NCBI GenBank assembly: GCA_947462335.1
Contig: OX381705.1
Span: 43,104,175 to 43,168,174, forward strand
Length of the DNA stretch: 64,000 bases
Reading direction: 5' to 3'
From: Harmothoe impar
Taxonomy: Eukaryota > Annelida > Polychaeta > Phyllodocida > Polynoidae
Part shown: positions 35,401-46,972 of the stretch, piece by piece
Numbering within the stretch: position 1 is the first letter of the stretch
Layout: each line of letters starts with the position of its first letter
The notes under the pieces: model-generated
Told to the model about the DNA's origin: nothing
The model's input: the letters and a program-made list of their open reading frames with translations, nothing else
Database searches by the model: none
Program-made: the position numbers and the translations under genes

Positions 35401-36474
35401 TCTTCTATACCAGGTGCCACACACAAACCTACATTTTCTTCATTTGTGTCTCATAAGATTGTGTAACCCTTTCCCTCTTACAATCTGCCATTAACTTGGG
35501 CAAGAGGTACTTAAAGCTTGACCGTCGTGGTTGAAGTGAGGCCAAAACCACTTTTGGATATAGTTCAGTTTTGATTCACTAGAGGGCTCTAAAGGGCTGG
35601 GGGCTCAGCTCTTACAGGCACAAGATAGGGTGAATATGTTGTAGCTGGACAATGCTCATGGTCCCCTGTCCAAACACTGCTGCCCTCTGGTGGAACTGTT
35701 ATTTTAGTCCATGTATGGAAAATGCTGAACTTATTCCCTGACGGCCCAGCTTTAATATGTGCAATACAAGACTCCAATTCCAACTATCATTTATATTCTG
35801 TTGGGGTTTGGCTGTTTAGTTCTGACAAAAGCCATCAGGTGGCAGTACTGAGTGGAGAGAAGCCTGGAAGATTCCCATTGCTCAACTCCCAAATACAGTC
35901 TGCTAGTACCTGGTGTATCCTGTAGATGGCACTTGCCTTGTTGGTGTAATCAAGTGCTGAATATAATGCTGGAAGCATTCTATCTTTTCTGATCTATATC
36001 TTGGAATTTAGCACAGTTAAATATCACAAATAAGATTGGGATCTGAGCAGTACACTGCACTAAGGAGACCCTTTATAGAAATGCAGAAAGTGAACTTTCT
36101 ATATATCTGAGGTAGTACAGCAGCTTTAAAGTGGTATAATCACGGAGCATATCCCATTCACTATTCTAGTACTATTCTAGTCTACTATGTGGTTAAGTGT
36201 GAGTGGTGAGAACGCCCCTTTAACATGTAGGTGAGTATTATCAGTATGGAGGACCATCAACGCACTATAAAGTGACATCACCTGCTGGGCGGGAGTGGAA
36301 GCACCATGTGTCAGAACGATGGTGGTCCCACCTGGAGGAATGACGAGGATAACATGCTACAAAGTGGTACGATTTATTATCATAGCATATGATATGGCTA
36401 GATACAAAATACAGTGCATGCATATAGTCAATAATAATCAAATCGCTTTAAATAGCGCATCAACTATAATCATT

Positions 36475-36477
<3 letters not shown>
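35401..36477. other. No gene recognised
   Basis: Short open frames on both strands at about 35589-35925 have no splice support. Nothing else stands out. Confidence 0.4.

Positions 36478-36569
<92 letters not shown>
36478..36569. repeat. TA microsatellite
   Basis: About 45 uninterrupted TA dinucleotides. Confidence 0.98.
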
Positions 36570-36570
<1 letters not shown>

Positions 36571-37076
36571 CATAATGAATTACAGTATCGGAACCATGGA
36601 ATATGCTGGGTTTGTTGAATTATATGTCAGATAATATCATATTGCCAAGTAACATCTAGCCAAAATGCATACCAATTTATAAGGCACAGACTACATTCGA
36701 AAGTTGTACATGTTGATAAGTTTACTGCTCCTTCCTATCAGAATCAAACTATGTGACCATATTAGATATGCTATCAGTGTTTTGGAAACGAGGTGGCCCG
36801 GAATGTTATTAAGCTTATGGTTGTGTCATACGTTTTAAGACTAAAACAAAAAAAAGTTACCTGTACCACCAATCAAACCCTCCATCCAAGAAAAAATGGT
36901 TTAAAAAGAGTCCACGTTATGGAGGTATAGTTCTATGGAATAGCTAGCCTACCCCCTTAATGTAGAACATGTACAGACATAGCTACTTTTAAGAGGCTTA
37001 GTAAGGCAATTTTAATTGCCATGCATATATGAAGAAGGGGTGCAATATTAATTTAAAAAACAGGACAAATCATATG

Positions 37077-37318
37077 CAGTAAAGTTTGGTTACTTAATTT
37101 TACAACCTGTGGCCGGAGAAACTGCATTTATGGACACTTTGTGATGGAAGTCTATGAATACATGAAAATACGTTTCCATGTGTGTAAGTGCAATAATGCA
37201 GTAAAATTTGGTTACTTAATTTTACAACCTGTGGACGGAGAAACTGCATTTAACGACACTTTGTGATGGAAGTCTATGAATACATGAAAATACGTTTCCA
37301 TGTGTGTAAGTGCAATAA
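37077..37318. repeat. Tandem duplication of a 121-bp segment
   Basis: Two adjacent copies start GCAGTAAA(G/A)TTTGGTTAC at 37077 and 37198 and differ at only about four positions, so the duplication is recent. No function is evident. Confidence 0.9.
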
Positions 37319-37949
37319 TCTCTGTTTGACATGTGATTTACTTGATCTAAAACCGCTGCAATATACATATTCATAAGTACACAATACGATCCTGTTCCTT
37401 ATCTGGGAATTCTAACAGATTAACAAGGAATACCATTGGTAGAATGCTGCAATCAGCACAGGTCCCATAATCACAATCACATCGGTGTAGCTTAAAGGCC
37501 ATTCACAAACTGATACCTATAGCTGCACTATCCACATACATCAAGCTGCCAGTATAACCTAGTCTTTTATCAGCACCACTTGGTTTGCAGCGACTTTGAT
37601 TCTAAGGGAGTGCTCAGTTCTTAACAACAGGGGGGAGTTGGTGAGCCGCACTGTACGAACAGGACCTAGCCCTACTACATATACGTAATGCAGGTAAACT
37701 AATTTTGAACTTGAACTTGGTCTATCTTTACGCGACCATGCCCACAAATTCACCACACCCGATTATCAGAAAACTATCGTTCCCTTATCCTAGCAAAACG
37801 AGACACAGTATAATCCCCTGAGACGTTAATTCCTATTACCTGTGGCATGTCCCAATTTGTAAATTGTGAAAACCTATTATGACTGTTTTACCTTTTAAAT
37901 GAATACGAAACAATTTGATTTGTTAGCGATATTAAGTCTGCAACACATG

Positions 37950-38305
37950 CTAAGGCCTGTGGGTTCTGTTATCATCTGTGTCCGAGTGGTCACTGTTCTT
38001 GGGGTAGAAGGTAAGGCCCGTGTCGGGGCAGTCAGTCCTCTGCACTACAGTATTAACATCAGGGTGCTTTAGTTTATAAAAGTATTGAACGATCTCTCCG
38101 ATTGAAATCATTGTGAGAATTCCTAGAGCTGAAAAACATAAGACTTGTATGAGTTATACATGGATGACAGTAAAATAATGTTGGCATTGGCCTGTGTCAA
38201 TGCACCTATGTAGTAAGTTCTAGACTCTACACAACGAAGCATGAAGTGACCAAACCCTGGGATAGAGTTAATTCTTATCCAGTAAAGCACCAAAACATTC
38301 ATATT

Positions 38306-38376
<71 letters not shown>

Positions 38377-40861
38377 TGGTGTGAATACATCGTCATACCT
38401 ACCCAGGCATACCCACCACGACCAGTTATATGGCAAGGAAAGCATCACTGTAAAAACAAGGATATAATACAGCTCATCTGAGTGACTAACTGAAAGGTGT
38501 GATCAAATGAGAACCACGCACATGCCCAGAATTTGTGGCTAATGAGCAATGATTATTACTGACTGCCAGAGGAAATAGTACACATAATTCTAGGCTACAA
38601 GAGATGGATAATTTAACCATGAACTTTAGTAGACTACCATACTGTTATTGTGTCTTATGCGTACCATTTACTTTTATAAGTATATATATATATATATAAA
38701 TAACAATATTCAAGGATATATCTATTTAGTCTTATCTTAAACATATACCCGATGAAATTTTACCTAGTGAAGATAAGGCAACATGGAAAAGAGATATGGT
38801 AAAGGCGTAGTCCCAAAACCGTTGAGGGACTATCAATAAGAATAGCCAGGTCGAAAAGAAGAACGTTGTTTCCATGGCCACGAGATTTGCTGAAAATGGA
38901 CATCAGCTTTATGTACATATGCTACACAGACAGGGGGGGAACCATGCAATATATATAATGTTGGTTTAAATGGATACTGAGATTTTTATCGCTAGGGTAT
39001 GCTGTAGGTATACCATATTTCCCACTTGTAATTAATCCCTATAATGTATAATCTGTACTACATTCGACCTTGATCGATACTCACCTATCTCAAGGCTCGA
39101 ATAGGAAACACAGCATAACCGCAAGTCAATCCAACGCTTAAAGTCAAATGGCATAGTTCCATCAAATCTCTTCAGCCTGAATAGAAAAAGATGTGTTTCC
39201 TTACTGATTACATACCAATAGATGGTGTCTCATGTATGACGTAAAACATTTAACTACGTTGACACCGCCCACTTTGATTATAGGAAAGGGATACTTTTTA
39301 TAGAGGGCGGGTAAATCTTTGTAACATATACTTGATGAACATTATACTGGCCTAATATTCTTTAGGCAAGTTGACTGTTTCGTGGCAAATCTACGCTTCA
39401 TGTGTACCCAAATAAATCTCCATGGCCCAAAAAAAGGGGTGTGTTTCAGGTAACCCAACCCTACCTAGCAAAACAGGGCCGACCCTAGAAATTTTATCCA
39501 ATTTTGAAAAATATTATTTAGGAAAGAATTATTTTTTTAAAGAATTTTATTTATTTTTGTCAACGGATTTTGTAGATGTAAAAGTGGAGCGAGTGACAAA
39601 TTTTACCCAGCCTCTGACCAAAGTTCTTAGTGAACTCTTAACAATAGATTTAATTGGTTGATCTAGGGGAATCACTTAAAGAAAACGTAAGTCTTTTTTA
39701 AAGAGAAAATTCTCAATTTTGAAAAAAATGAGGCGAGTGAAATCCAAAAAAGAAATCCATTTCCGAAATTGAGGGGCGCGAAATCCATTGACCAACTATT
39801 TTTTGGTCTGGCCTCAAGTAATTTTTGGGCTTTTTCAGAGTCGATTTAATAGTCCACGAGTTGACGCTGTTGTTTGGGAGTTGGCACTGAAGTTTGCGGG
39901 TCATTTTTTGGCTACTTTTCAGGCCAAAGTAAAAAAAAATCAATAATTTAAAAAAATCCGACCTACCCTACCTAGATTTTCAGACTATGTTACCTGAAAC
40001 ATACCTTCTTTTTCTTGGCCTACCAGGTAATATTCAAATTCAGATCAACCCCAGCTATAACAGTTTTATTCGATTTAAAGGAATAGTAATGCACTTACTT
40101 GAAAGCACCAAAACATATACTTGAAATAATGTAGTAAATGCTGTAAAAAGCTACAATGCACTTTGTGAGGTTGATAACGATAACCTGAAAGTATGTATTT
40201 AAATAGATAGATGAATACAGTATGCTGCAGAAAACGTGTACAAAAATATGATGAGTGACCATGCAGCTATATGTAATCATGCTTGATATCAGCACACAAT
40301 TCTTATTTACCGGGGGATTTACTCAATGTACATAATCTGTTTGACATAGCTAAGCTTTATCTGACAGATCATGTATAGTCCAACTCAGCATTTGCTTAGC
40401 AGTTCAAGCTTCGAGTCCGAAAGTGTGTATGCATTAGAGTAATGAATAAGTGATAGAAACCGCCGAGCAGACCCAAGGGTGCGATTGCGTACGGATCCAA
40501 AATGACATGTATATAGAGTGAGATAGGGTGAACGATGTTGGAGTATCATCACATGCTGTGGTTGAAAATAGTTGATGATCCGTCATTAAAATAGTTTTCA
40601 GGAAATCATAGTCTTTAGAGCCATTTAAATACCATTTTTTCATAAGAACTACAAACTGTGTACACAGTGTACCACCTGTAAGTGGGTCAGCAGAGAGAGG
40701 TGACAGCTCTACCATCGATCTCACTGCCAACCAATATGGCAAGGCAGTGAGTGATATTGCGGATCAGCACTGTCTTATCTCAGTCCCTATGTATTGCTCT
40801 ATGGTTATATTCTAAAGAGGATCAACTGTAAAATTACCGAGGTTGGTGTGGCCTCCCCCAT
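37950..40861 (-). CDS. Four-exon gene for a small two-helix membrane protein
   Basis: Coding exons on the minus strand are 40838-40861, 40099-40184, 39085-39176 and 37950-38128 (381 nt, 126 residues plus stop). Exon 1 gives MGEATPTS from an ATG just after a CTACCTTTAG acceptor. The other acceptors are ACATACTTTCAG, TTTTTCTATTCAG and TTATGTTTTTCAG; donors are CG/GTAATT, CAA/GTAAGT and TAG/GTGAGT. Intron phases 0, 2 and 1 agree at every junction, which is strong support. The protein has a hydrophobic helix at about 9-36 (VIVINLTKCIVAFYSIYYII), a loop with PFDFKRWIDLRLCC, a second helix at about 66-84 (ALGILTMISIGEIVQYFY) and a polar acidic tail ending DDNRTHRP. I do not recognise the family. 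Its location (plasma membrane or ER) and topology are inferred. Exon 1 is the least certain part. Confidence 0.75.
38309..38373. repeat. TA microsatellite
   Basis: About 32 TA dinucleotides in the last intron of the 37950-40861 gene. Confidence 0.98.
39424..40019. mobile_element. ~600-bp inverted-repeat element in an intron
   Basis: The left end GGCCCAAAAAAAGGGGTGTG followed by TTTCAGGTAAC is matched by the complement of the right end (GTTACCTGAAACATACC then TTCTTTTTCTTGGCC). Inner ACCCTACCTAG blocks are inverted as well. It sits between coding exons of the 37950-40861 gene. Other copies are at 35215-35400 and 23069-23150. The open frame inside is not transposase-like. Confidence 0.7.
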
Positions 40862-41475
40862 CTGTAAAACCTAAAGGTAGAGATGCTGCGTGCCTTGATA
40901 TAAATCATGTCCAATATGTGACAAGTCCTGCTGCACACCAACTGCCTGCACCACGCCGCTTGCTGCTGGCAATGCGGCTTGTTGATGTTTTGGATCAGGG
41001 CTTGAACATGGACACTGGTTCTCGGCGCTGTGTACCCAATGATCCTACAGTGAGGGTTACACACTGCAGGGAGTCAGTGTAGGTGGAGTATCAGTCGACA
41101 CACAGGTGTGGTTTACACAAGATGGCAGCACAACACACCAAGGCAGTGCAGGCCATGCATGCATGCCATCTGTTATACTACTTGTGTTACTGAGTACAAA
41201 TAGTCAGTGGAGGCAATGGGATATCTCAAAATTGAAGAAAAGTCATTTTATGTACCTGTCACACACGTGTTAAGCTATTAGCATTATGTATATACACTAC
41301 TATTTAGAGTTCAGTGTTGAATTCACACACCGTTATTAGTCTTAATCGGCAGTACCACTACCAGTATCAAACCCAAACCAGGACTAGATGGTCGAAGCCG
41401 GACAGCACATGTATGAACTCGATGATGCTTGATATATATTGACACAAAACTCAGATATATAATTATCACAGTTGC

Positions 41476-41481
41476 TTTATT
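41476..41481 (-). terminator. Candidate polyadenylation signal for the NXPE gene
   Basis: AATAAA on the minus strand about 450 bp past the NXPE stop codon. A MITE lies between the two. Confidence 0.4.
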
Positions 41482-41524
41482 GGGTTTACTTATATACTAA
41501 TTGTTAGTGATTCTTAGGGTTTGA

Positions 41525-41856
41525 CAGAGGCGTAGGGAGCAAATCTTCATTGGGGGGGCCCAGGGGGGGGGCACCCCAACCAGCTTTAAATATCAGATTT
41601 AAGGTACGATGGTGTGTATGCACGCTTGTATTGGAATCGTGTAAACAAGTAGTTTTGAGCCCCCTTTAATTCTGATTGGGGGACCAAGCAACTCTGCCCC
41701 CACTTTTTTTCTATGTGTGAGAGGTACAATTTGGGGAATGTATGTATCACATGATAGGGTCTTGGCAAATTTTTGGGGGGGGGCCAAACATATTCGCGCC
41801 CCCCTCCTCTGTGATTGGGGGGGGGGGGCCCTGGCTCCCCTTTTCCTACGCCACTG
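41525..41856. mobile_element. hAT-like MITE in the NXPE 3' region
   Basis: The ends CAGAGGCGTAGG and CCTACGCCACTG are flanked by the 5-bp duplication TTTGA (41520-41524 and 41857-41861). CAGNGGCG ends are typical of hAT elements, although most hAT groups make 8-bp duplications. The 332-bp body has G/C runs and degenerate inner repeats but no transposase. Confidence 0.75.
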
Positions 41857-41928
41857 TTTGATCATGATTATAGCATTCAGAAAACATTCATGATACAACA
41901 TAATATCCAGTTGATATCAACATGTCAA

Positions 41929-43464
41929 TTAGTGGCATATTGTTTGCAGGAGCACCGTGTCTATGGCACCTCCCACGTTGATAGTGTTGGAGATCACCTC
42001 ATCACCGAGGATGTCATGATAACACCCACCGACCCTCATCTCTGACCGCATGGGTCTGGATATGTCATAGGCATTAACCACGGGAACACCAAGTATGCCC
42101 ATATTGTGGTTTATCCAGTCATTCATTGCTTCAATAACCAGATTGTTTCTCCACCTGGAGTGCCATTTGTCATCAGGGTATGCAGTGTTCTCCAGCCAGA
42201 TGACCTGCACCGGAGGCTTCCTTGTAACCAGCTCCTCCAGCACAGAATATAATTCTATCATACTTGGGATGTACTCAGCTATGCCATAAGTACCAAGTGA
42301 CCAGTTTCCTGAACTCATCACAAAGACCACATTTTCCTGGTTTCTCGTCAGCTCGGCTAGTTCTCGTACTTTAGCAACATGGTGGCTCGTAAAGGTCGTA
42401 AATATGTGTGTAAGATTTAATGCCATGTTATTGTTAATAGCCTCAGTTTTGTGTCCCATGCATGTATCACCCATCATGTAAATGTTTTTCTTCTTCAGGC
42501 ATGCTTTTGTCTTATGGCTAATGGTAAAGTCATAATAGCACCCGTAAGATGGCCAATACCAAACCCCATCACGCCGGATCCAATAGCCATTATATACTAG
42601 CAGACCTGTATAATCTGCATCTGGGTTGCATTTTCTTAAGTCTATAGTTTGGCTTATGTCAAAAGGAATCGACATTATACTCATTTCCTCTAACACATCC
42701 AACCTGATCTCTTTCAGAAGCCACGAATCCTTCATTCTGCATTTATACCGATACATAGATGGTGCCAAGTAGGATCCCTTTATAGATATTACAAAGTCAG
42801 TCTCTAATAGTGGACATTCTATGTAATACTTATGTCTATAGCCACCTACAGTTCTACAAGTCGCCCTTGTCCGACCAGTTGTGACATCGGCGAAAATGTC
42901 AGGCAGTAGAATGTTGTGGACATCGTAATTTACAACCGTCTCTGTCACCAGCAGCAACACCCTTGTTGGATTTACAGCAACATTTCCTAAATAACGGAAT
43001 TTATAACTAAAATAAGTAGATGCTGTGTATAGACATACATCTGTGGGGTCATCTAGACTCATCAGCCGCAGATTCCTCGTGTACCAATCAAACCTTTTAA
43101 ATTCAAGCTCCATATATGCCTGCAACCCTATATCTAAATATCCATTGCGTTCTTTGTAAAACTTTGTGCGGAATCTTGCGAGACCTCCGAAGTTGTAAAG
43201 TTCACCGGAGGAGTTGATGGCGGCCCCAAACAAAGCCTTCCTGACGAGCATCTTTTTCAGTGAGCGGAGATGGAAGTGGTTAGCATCCGGTGGTAAGATG
43301 ACGTCCAGAGGTAGCAGCAGGGGGCCCCCTGGCTGTATCGCCTGTACCTTTTCAAGGTCAGGCGACCTCAGTATATGTATATATACCACAACTAAAGTAA
43401 TCGTCATTATACATATGGATGGGATCCATTTCAGCCTGTGTCCGCTCCTGGATGAGCACATCAT
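41929..43464 (-). CDS. NXPE-family (neurexophilin/PC-esterase domain) membrane protein
   Basis: The 511-residue product has a short cytoplasmic N-terminus and a signal anchor at about 12-31 (LKWIPSICIMTITLVVVYIH). It then has an Ig-like neurexophilin-type region (about 100-240) and a C-terminal PC-esterase domain (about 285-511) with NGYWIRRDGVWYWPSYGC leading to CLKKKNIYMMGDTC. This is the NXPE layout of a type II Golgi or secretory-pathway protein. The first ATG (43464) lies 24 nt inside an exon that starts after the acceptor TTTCTTGGTCAG, and the frame further upstream has only TTG. In the catalytic block GDS is GDT (332-334) and the C-terminal DxxH region reads GGCYHD, so esterase activity is doubtful. 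There are no introns in the coding region. It is not known which NXPE member is closest. Confidence 0.85.
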   Translation of the reverse strand: MMCSSRSGHRLKWIPSICIMTITLVVVYIHILRSPDLEKVQAIQPGGPLLLPLDVILPPDANHFHLRSLKKMLVRKALFGAAINSSGELYNFGGLARFRTKFYKERNGYLDIGLQAYMELEFKRFDWYTRNLRLMSLDDPTDVCLYTASTYFSYKFRYLGNVAVNPTRVLLLVTETVVNYDVHNILLPDIFADVTTGRTRATCRTVGGYRHKYYIECPLLETDFVISIKGSYLAPSMYRYKCRMKDSWLLKEIRLDVLEEMSIMSIPFDISQTIDLRKCNPDADYTGLLVYNGYWIRRDGVWYWPSYGCYYDFTISHKTKACLKKKNIYMMGDTCMGHKTEAINNNMALNLTHIFTTFTSHHVAKVRELAELTRNQENVVFVMSSGNWSLGTYGIAEYIPSMIELYSVLEELVTRKPPVQVIWLENTAYPDDKWHSRWRNNLVIEAMNDWINHNMGILGVPVVNAYDISRPMRSEMRVGGCYHDILGDEVISNTINVGGAIDTVLLQTICH

Positions 43465-43476
43465 TGTGCCTGAACT

Positions 43477-43500
43477 ACCCGTGCTATTCTGACCAAGAAA
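43477..43500 (-). promoter_or_regulatory. Splice acceptor before the NXPE coding exon
   Basis: On the minus strand TTGTTCTCTTTCTTGGTCAG ends at 43489 and the exon starts AATAGCACGGG. It implies a 5' UTR exon further upstream, not located. Confidence 0.65.
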
Positions 43501-43544
43501 GAGAACAATATATACATCAACCAACTGTGCTTCATCTACACCCT

Positions 43545-43651
43545 CAGAAAAGTGAGAGTCATTGTCGCTAAAACTACCCTCACCTGAGAGTCAGCCAGTG
43601 CCTGACCCTCAGATGAGGGTAGTTTTAGCGACAATGACTCTCACTTTTCTG
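43545..43651. mobile_element. 107-bp foldback with ~48-bp arms
   Basis: CAGAAAAGTGAGAGTCATTG and about 28 more bases are complementary to the right arm, with the short centre CAGCCAGTGCCTGACC. It carries the GAGTCAT motifs of the GACTCT repeat family seen at 45 and 54-56 kb. It lies just upstream of the NXPE coding exon, within the likely 5' intron. Confidence 0.8.
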
Positions 43652-44819
43652 TGTGTGTACAGACATATTGCCAAAGGTCCTTTTAGACCGTTCTGAATAC
43701 AGTATGAAAATTAACAGGTAGCATTTTGAATAATGTACCCCGACATTTAAAATATTACAATTTGTCCTGGATGTTTGAGTAGAGTCCGTAATTATAATCC
43801 TTCATTAAATCTATAGCAAGACCCAGGTTTATGACCAGTGTGTATTCTAGAATCTCAGCAGGAAATACCCGATACTATTAGGTCCTCTCTATATAATATC
43901 ATTTCCATACACACGAATTCTAGATGATATATAGGTTAATTCAGGCTGTTATCTAGCTTGTGCTATGTACATGTAGAAGTGTAGATATGGTTCAGGATTG
44001 TAGCCGTACTATAAGTGTTATCAGCCAAGGACAGGGTAATTTCTCAAGGCGCCAGCCGAGGATAAACACCATTGTTAATGGCTTATAAGACTAATGGAGC
44101 GACTGATGCTTATCCATATCTGACTTATACTCCCAGTAGGAGAGTGTACCCAGTGGAGCACATCGATATACAGACCTGTACTTACTATATAAACGGCCGT
44201 GTCCCTTTGTCTTTCGAGCCAACTGTGGTATAACTGGGTATATTGCACTCATTAGATCAGTGGGACAGTAAATACTTTGTCTCACATGCCTCGTTCAGTT
44301 TCTAGATGTGTAGTGGTTACTTCCGCTGCAGTTACCATCGACTTATTCAGCTGACAGTAGGGCACTGCATGTAGGTTAACCCACGGTCCGATGATCAAAT
44401 GGAACGATGAAATACATGGACGGTGGGGTGTGTCATTCCTGCCACACTGCCACGTGACCGTTACGCAGTATGTTGTCACTGACACTTCGCTCTATGCATC
44501 ATAGGTAGACACCTGAAAGTAGTGCCTCACATTTCAATACACAATTGGATTGGAGAGGCAGGAGGGTGTCTTGAGCAGGAGGCAATGAAGCCTGACATAG
44601 TAATAGCATTCAGTTTCAGAGTAGTAGTACTCAACAATGATACAGCCCAGTGAATAGGATGAGGGCTAAAGTAGAGTCGAGTGGCTATTCATGACCTGTA
44701 AATATGTACCTAGTTTTGGCGGGCAAGTTGATTGTTATGGCATCATTTTAACACCCCTTGGCCCTAGTACAACCTGACTCGTTCTTCAGTGTAGGGTCAA
44801 ATGTAGTTGATCGAGTCTG

Positions 44820-45525
44820 CCCACAGCAGTCTTTAATAGTTTGACTCTTCGATGAGTGTGAGTATGGAGAATAACCTTTCCCTCTCACGCAAGGAAAATA
44901 TGTGGACATAAAAATGTCTTGTTATTGACCCCTCTTGGGCAATAACATTGCCTACCGACTACTCTCACATACCTCACCTGGCCTGTTCACTATAGCCCGT
45001 GTCTCACCACTTTGGGCCAATGTGAACGTCTTTGACCGGGTGCAATCTTTGACCGGGTGCCATCTTTGATCGAGTGGGTGCTATCTTTGACCGGACACCA
45101 TAAAAGATAAGATTTAGAAAATATTAATTTCTTCCTTGATATGTAAGGGATAAAATAAAGTAAATGGTGGTGGTTATATCTCCATATACATCTTCCCCTG
45201 TCTTAGATAAACCTTTTACAGTCAGGAGGTCAATGATTGCACCCGGTCAAAGACGTCACCCGGTCAATGATTGCACCCGGTCAAAGACGTTCACTTTCCA
45301 AAGTGGTGAGACACAGCCCATAACACCTATTGCCCCCACTTTAACCTGACATAATTATACATTCAACCTTACTGGCATGCCACTCGTGCATGCAAGTGTC
45401 GATTTCGACTTCTCTTCTTTTTCATGGGTCAAACTCACTTGACTCCCCTCCATCAGTTACATGGGAGACACACTGTGACCCTGACTATCAGAGTCATGGC
45501 GACTCCTTTACCTTTCTTAGTATGG
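44820..45525. mobile_element. GACTCT-type repeat, interrupted by foldback copy D
   Basis: ATGTCTTGTTATTGACC, TTGGGCAATAACATTGCC and CCTCACCTGGCC to the left of copy D, with ATTGCCCCCACTTTAACCTG and GGCGACTCCTTTACCTTTCT to the right, all match in order the complement of about 54147-54495. That related copy has no insertion, so it serves as an empty site. Confidence 0.65.
44995..45318. mobile_element. Foldback element with minisatellite arms (copy D)
   Basis: The left arm starts GCCCGTGTCTCACCAC and the right arm ends GTGGTGAGACACAGCC. Both contain CTTTGACCGGGTGC-type units. The centre matches copy C in inverted orientation. Confidence 0.8.
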
Positions 45526-45948
45526 GCAGAGACTGCCTATGAATGTAGTGCAATGCCATCATAGATTGCCTTTACTATTCGAAGATATTACCACCTTACC
45601 CCTGTCGGACAAAACCCGATCCCCATTTTTGGTTATCGATTATCTATGATGCAATATTTCAAACTATACGATCGAATATATGTTCGATTTGTACAGGACA
45701 TGGTGTTGGGAAAAAACACCGGGAGATCATTCATGGTGCCCCAGAATTTTTATATAAATAGATATGTAATTCACTGGAACCTGACCCCCTACTATTACTA
45801 TTAAATGAGAAGTAGGTACAGGAAAAATCCTTCACATACATAGTAATGTAGCGGGCACGTATCGCTCGGGGAAGCCCAAGCCTGCGTGGAGAGCGCATTG
45901 CCCGCCTGTGGTAGCTCAAGTACCGTAGCAGAGCGGTGAGAAGCAGCT

Positions 45949-46019
45949 GGCCCTGTGGTGCAGCGGTAGCATTCTCAACTCCGGAGCGGAGGGACCGGGG
46001 TTCGACTCCCCGTGGGGCT
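45949..46019 (+). other. tRNA-like sequence (probable SINE head)
   Basis: GGCCCTG...TGGGGCT can pair as an acceptor stem (with wobble pairs), GTGC/GCAT as a D stem and CGGGGTTCGACTCCCCG as a perfect T arm. The anticodon stem pairs badly around CTCAACTCCGGAGCGGAG, so a tRNA pseudogene or SINE head is more likely than a working tRNA. Confidence 0.55.
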
Positions 46020-46316
46020 CGACGTTTTCACTGACCTGTTACAGTATGTCAAATAGTTTGGAGAAAGTTATTCTCTCCATATATAATGCGTAACGGGACC
46101 TACGAATCTTATCACAAAAGTGTGAATATGAAAACCATGCTAATGGTCGATATTTCCCAAATTCATCTATCATGGTAGACTCATTCCATAACATTTACTG
46201 TAACAAGCATACATTCTTTACCACTAGACGGCGCATCAAGCCAAGTTGAACCAAACCTATTACCACAGACAGTGTGCTGGGGTAACAGTAGGGGGCACAC
46301 CAGTACTGCCTATGTT

Positions 46317-46391
46317 AAAGGCGCACTGAGTTGAAGACCTAGCCCTGCCGAGTTTTGTACGCGAATGACGTCGTGGGTTCAGTGCGCCTTT
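46317..46391. mobile_element. 75-bp MITE
   Basis: The ends AAAGGCGCACTGA and TTCAGTGCGCCTTT are exact complements. The left flank has TTAA-like sequence, but a duplication on the right is not clear. Confidence 0.6.
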
Positions 46392-46796
46392 CAAACCTGC
46401 TGTTACTGGGCGAACTGATTGTACAATGTACATTTACTAGTGTCACGGAAAGCAGGGCTGAGCGTTGATAATATAATTATAGTTCGTTGTCAGCGCTGTC
46501 ATTATAGTTTTATGTCGAACCAAATGGATGAATAGATGCTTTTGTACATTATGTTCTAAGTCGGACTAAAATTGCCTTTATCTCATAAATATACGCAGGT
46601 CAAATACATCAGGCATATGACCAGCACATTGGGAATAGATGTGTGACCGATCTTATTCGTTAACTATAGTTTTAACGAAGAACCTGTCACCGCCCCCTCA
46701 GATACCATCCCTCCCATTGGCATCATTATAACATTTATTCTAATTGGAAACACCGGTTCGTCTGTTCGTGAGGTCTGCAATCTTAGATGGATCTCT

Positions 46797-46800
46797 CATA

Positions 46801-46887
<87 letters not shown>

Positions 46888-46903
46888 TATATATATATAT
46901 ATG
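46797..46903. repeat. TA microsatellite with AAAT interruption
   Basis: A long TA run broken by AAATAAATAAAT near its right end. Confidence 0.97.
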
Positions 46904-46972
46904 TACTCTCTTTTACCGGGGGTTGGGGGGTCTCGTCTTCAGCACTGGTATGGTTCCCATTCCATTTACTGT

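Noticed and set aside
36478..36570. IYIYIY frames over TA runs (also 38309-38373 and 46797-46903)
   Set aside because: Translation of TA microsatellites.
40834..41082. Open frames on both strands beside the first exon of the small membrane-protein gene
   Set aside because: The minus-strand frame overlaps the proposed exon 1 in a different frame, and the plus-strand one has no splice support.
45949..46019. Possible working tRNA gene
   Set aside because: The T arm and acceptor can pair but the anticodon stem does not, so it is kept only as a tRNA-like element.
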